From contig CAJNYU010001127.1 of NCBI GenBank assembly GCA_905331475.1, positions 434,001 through 498,000 of the forward strand: a DNA stretch of 64,000 bases, in the 5' to 3' direction. Positions 61,709-64,000 of the stretch are shown here, in pieces. Source of the DNA: Rotaria socialis (lineage: Eukaryota > Rotifera > Eurotatoria > Philodinida > Philodinidae). The position numbers and the translations under genes are program-made. The notes under the pieces are model-generated. The model was not told where the DNA came from. It searched no databases and saw nothing but the letters and a program-made list of their open reading frames with translations. The stretch's first letter is position 1; each line of letters begins with the position of its first letter.

Positions 61709-62836
61709 ATGATGCTCCGATTTACTAACGTCGATCATAACCCAACGGGACTACCACCTATTTACGGATATTTCACTCATCCAATACTTCCACTACGGGA
61801 AACTCTTAGTCATTTCCTGCCTAAAAATAGATCAGTTAGAAAAATTGATTAGCATTGCAAAGAGTGAATGCCATTTTCCATCAGAACAGAATCTTACTCG
61901 TGAAGAATCAACATCAATCTACATATATACGATGGATTGGGGAACATAAAGTCTGTATCGAGTACTCAACGCAGCCCTTCATGAGAAATAGCGATCAGTA
62001 TGAATACCATGGCACGACTACCTAAAATTATTCGATACTGCATTGCAAAAATTACTTAATAAAACTATCAAGTTATGGCGTGATATCAATGTTGACATTA
62101 GCAAGAATTACAAAGAACATGTTGAACTGACTTGGTGGTGTTTTAGTTCATGCTCATCATCCGTTAAACTTGCTAAACAATTTCTTGGAAATATATCAAC
62201 ATTTTTGATGATCGAAGCGAAGCATGGAAAAGCAATATCAATGTATAGCAATTTTCCAGAAGAAAACAAAGTTATTCTTACATTTGGTACCCACATTTGT
62301 GTTGTTAGTGACGCGCTAGATCATGCGTCATTAAATGTGATACACATGCGTGAAGTGATCCATGACAATGATCAAGATTTAGCCTCATCATTCACAAAAA
62401 TGAGTGAGTATCGATGTTTAATGATTGACCTCAAGAAATGATTCATACTCTCTAGACAACAACGATACCATATCAGGTAACGAACAATCAACATTTAAAG
62501 TAGAGACCTATTCAAATGGACACAAATACGAAGGCGAATGGAAAAACGAGACAAAACATGGAAAAGGTACCTATTACTATGCCAATGGGGATAAGTGTGC
62601 ACGCGATTGGGTGGACGGCATGCAAACAGGTGAATGCGTTTTTATGTGGCCTGATGGTAATCGATAAGAGTACAAGTATTCAGAATTTCTTTTCACGATC
62701 TAGTCGGATGGCTGATATGCAAGAAACAACATATGATATGCTCTGTGAATAACTCATGGGACAATTCAAGAATGGTCCGAGAAACGGAAAAGGTCAGTTT
62801 TACTTTGCTAAAGGTAAAGTGAAAAAAGGAACATGA
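61709..62836 (+). pseudogene. Decayed arginine ADP-ribosyltransferase with MORN repeats
   Basis: The ATG at 61709 opens MLRFTNVDHNPTGLPPIYGY, then a TAG follows after about 47 codons. Further family sequence continues with at least three more in-frame stops (around TMDWGT, ALHEK and RSV), then an open part at 62043-62441 with VELTWWCFSSCSSSVKLAKQ, the ARTC-type S-x-S region. In the usual E-x-E site this copy has E-N-K, so the catalytic glutamate is replaced. Two MORN-type units follow (YEGEWKNETKHGKGTYYYAN and the next), a stop at 62667, and a third unit in another frame up to about 62836. ART enzymes transfer ADP-ribose from NAD to arginine. This copy cannot make an active enzyme. ART with MORN repeats is a combination I associate with rotifers. 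Confidence 0.8.
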
Positions 62837-64000
62837 TCCAATGATACCTTTATCAAATGATCTATTTTTTATTCTTTTATCACGTAACATGTATTTGAGT
62901 ACAACTTTATTTGTTTTTATATTGAAGAAAATATAATATATATGATTTAAATAAAACAAGTCAACAATAATTTTCAATGTATATTAATGGAGATAGTATC
63001 AAAGATAAATACAATAAATATTTTAATAATTTTTTCTTTTTCGGTTTTTTCAATAATTTTTTTTATTAATATTAGTAAAGAAAGAAACAAAATAATAATA
63101 AATACGATAAAAAAATATATAAGAGAAAATATATTTAAATGAGAGGAGAAAAATAAATAAATAGTATACATATTACGCGAGGCCTTTTGAATTATCTTTT
63201 CCAGCGACTTTTTAGAGAAGTTCAATCAATTATATTTGTTGGAAATAAAGAGAAGTTCAGTTGAATCTTGCAGGAACAACGAGTTTGAATGTTTACTTTG
63301 GTTACATTTAAAATGATGTTTTCATGTTTTGTTTATTGCATTGCATTATATTTTTTGATATTTGTTTGATAATATATTCTTTTTGCATTTTTCAGCACCT
63401 CTCGATGGATTTTTGGTGCTTGTTTTATAAAATACTTTTAAAATTTTTTCATGCCTTTTTACGTATTTTAGAATGATTTGGATGCATTCTAATGGACATT
63501 TCTAAAGATTTTTTAATAATGCGTTTTAATGAGTGCTTAATGTATTAATGTATGTTCATGTTTTAGTGTAATCCAATGCGTTGCTGACTATATGTTTTTT
63601 TTTGTATAATAAGGTGGGAGCAGTGGTGTGGAACTGTTTTACATAGGAAAAAGTTGGCTAGATATATTTTTATATTTTTTTGACGTTGAAGCGGAGAAAG
63701 TTAGTCCGAGTAGAGGAGGTGATTTTTTACAAATAATGGGACAGATTAACAATGACTCGGAAGATTGTTTGTTATAGTATATAGAAGAAAAAGTTTTAGT
63801 TACAATAAAAAATAACAAATAACGAGAAAAAGAACGAGCTAAAGAAAATGAGATCTGTGCTTTACATTCAATTGGGGTAGGTTAAGATAGAGAGTAAAAG
63901 AAAGATATATGTGTTTTACAATCGATTAGAGTAGATTGAGATAATGATAAAGGTTACAATAGAATATATATATGGGTTAGTAGTTTTGTTATTAATATAT
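62837..64000. other. AT-rich stretch at the window end
   Basis: No gene is seen. A degenerate direct repeat of about 40 bp occurs at 63850-63889 and 63904-63943 (pattern GATnTnTGTGnTTTACAnTC). Confidence 0.45.

Overview
The window is animal nuclear DNA. It is AT-rich (about two thirds A+T by eye). Genes are split by many short GT-AG introns (mostly 45-70 nt), lie on both strands, and sit between long AT-rich gaps. The gene content (multi-ankyrin/KH protein MASK, kynurenine-pathway HAAO, a WDR88-type WD40 protein, an ankyrin-SOCS protein, a rolling-stone-like membrane protein), an expanded F-box family of a kind I associate with bdelloid rotifers, an ART-MORN relic and an intronless ADP-ribosylglycohydrolase all fit a bdelloid rotifer best. 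The species assignment is inference; no rRNA or mitochondrial marker is present. I saw no bacterial operons, CRISPR arrays or integrated virus.

Layout. 1-14 kb is gene-poor: a small secreted protein (minus), a single-exon ankyrin-SOCS protein (minus), and long gaps holding at most two orphan candidate exons. 14-31 kb holds a one-pass membrane protein (plus), an eight-exon HAAO (minus), an Asp-rich protein of unknown function (minus), an intronless DraG/ARH-type hydrolase (plus), a U1/JAZ-like zinc-finger protein (plus) and a multi-pass rolling-stone-like protein (minus). 32-41 kb holds a nine-exon WDR88-like gene (minus), a two-Ig-domain membrane protein (plus) and a multi-exon gene of unknown function (minus).

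41.4-50.5 kb is the most unusual part. Two near-identical arms lie in inverted orientation around a 4.4-kb spacer. Each arm carries an F-box paralog exon, and each exon is broken by a different nonsense codon. Both arms carry the same 71-bp hAT-like miniature element with an 8-bp target duplication, so that insertion predates the duplication. Arm A later gained a 632-bp terminal-inverted-repeat element, and arm B differs by about 1.08 kb of extra DNA. The spacer holds a third F-box gene, nearly intact but with a frameshift at a 15-A tract, and a 771-bp fold-back element ending 44 bp before its start codon.

51-60 kb is one complete 28-exon MASK (ANKHD1/ANKRD17) gene: two ankyrin blocks, a basic coiled region, a KH domain and a low-complexity Ser/Pro/Gln tail; all splice phases close to 2312 codons. 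60.4-64 kb holds a GC-rich nested palindrome and a decayed ART-MORN pseudogene whose second catalytic glutamate is replaced.

There is no operon logic. The only functional theme is NAD: HAAO (synthesis), the ARH-type hydrolase (removal of ADP-ribose) and the dead ADP-ribosyltransferase. This may be coincidence. Exon boundaries were found by eye from splice consensus and reading phase; none has been tested against transcripts.
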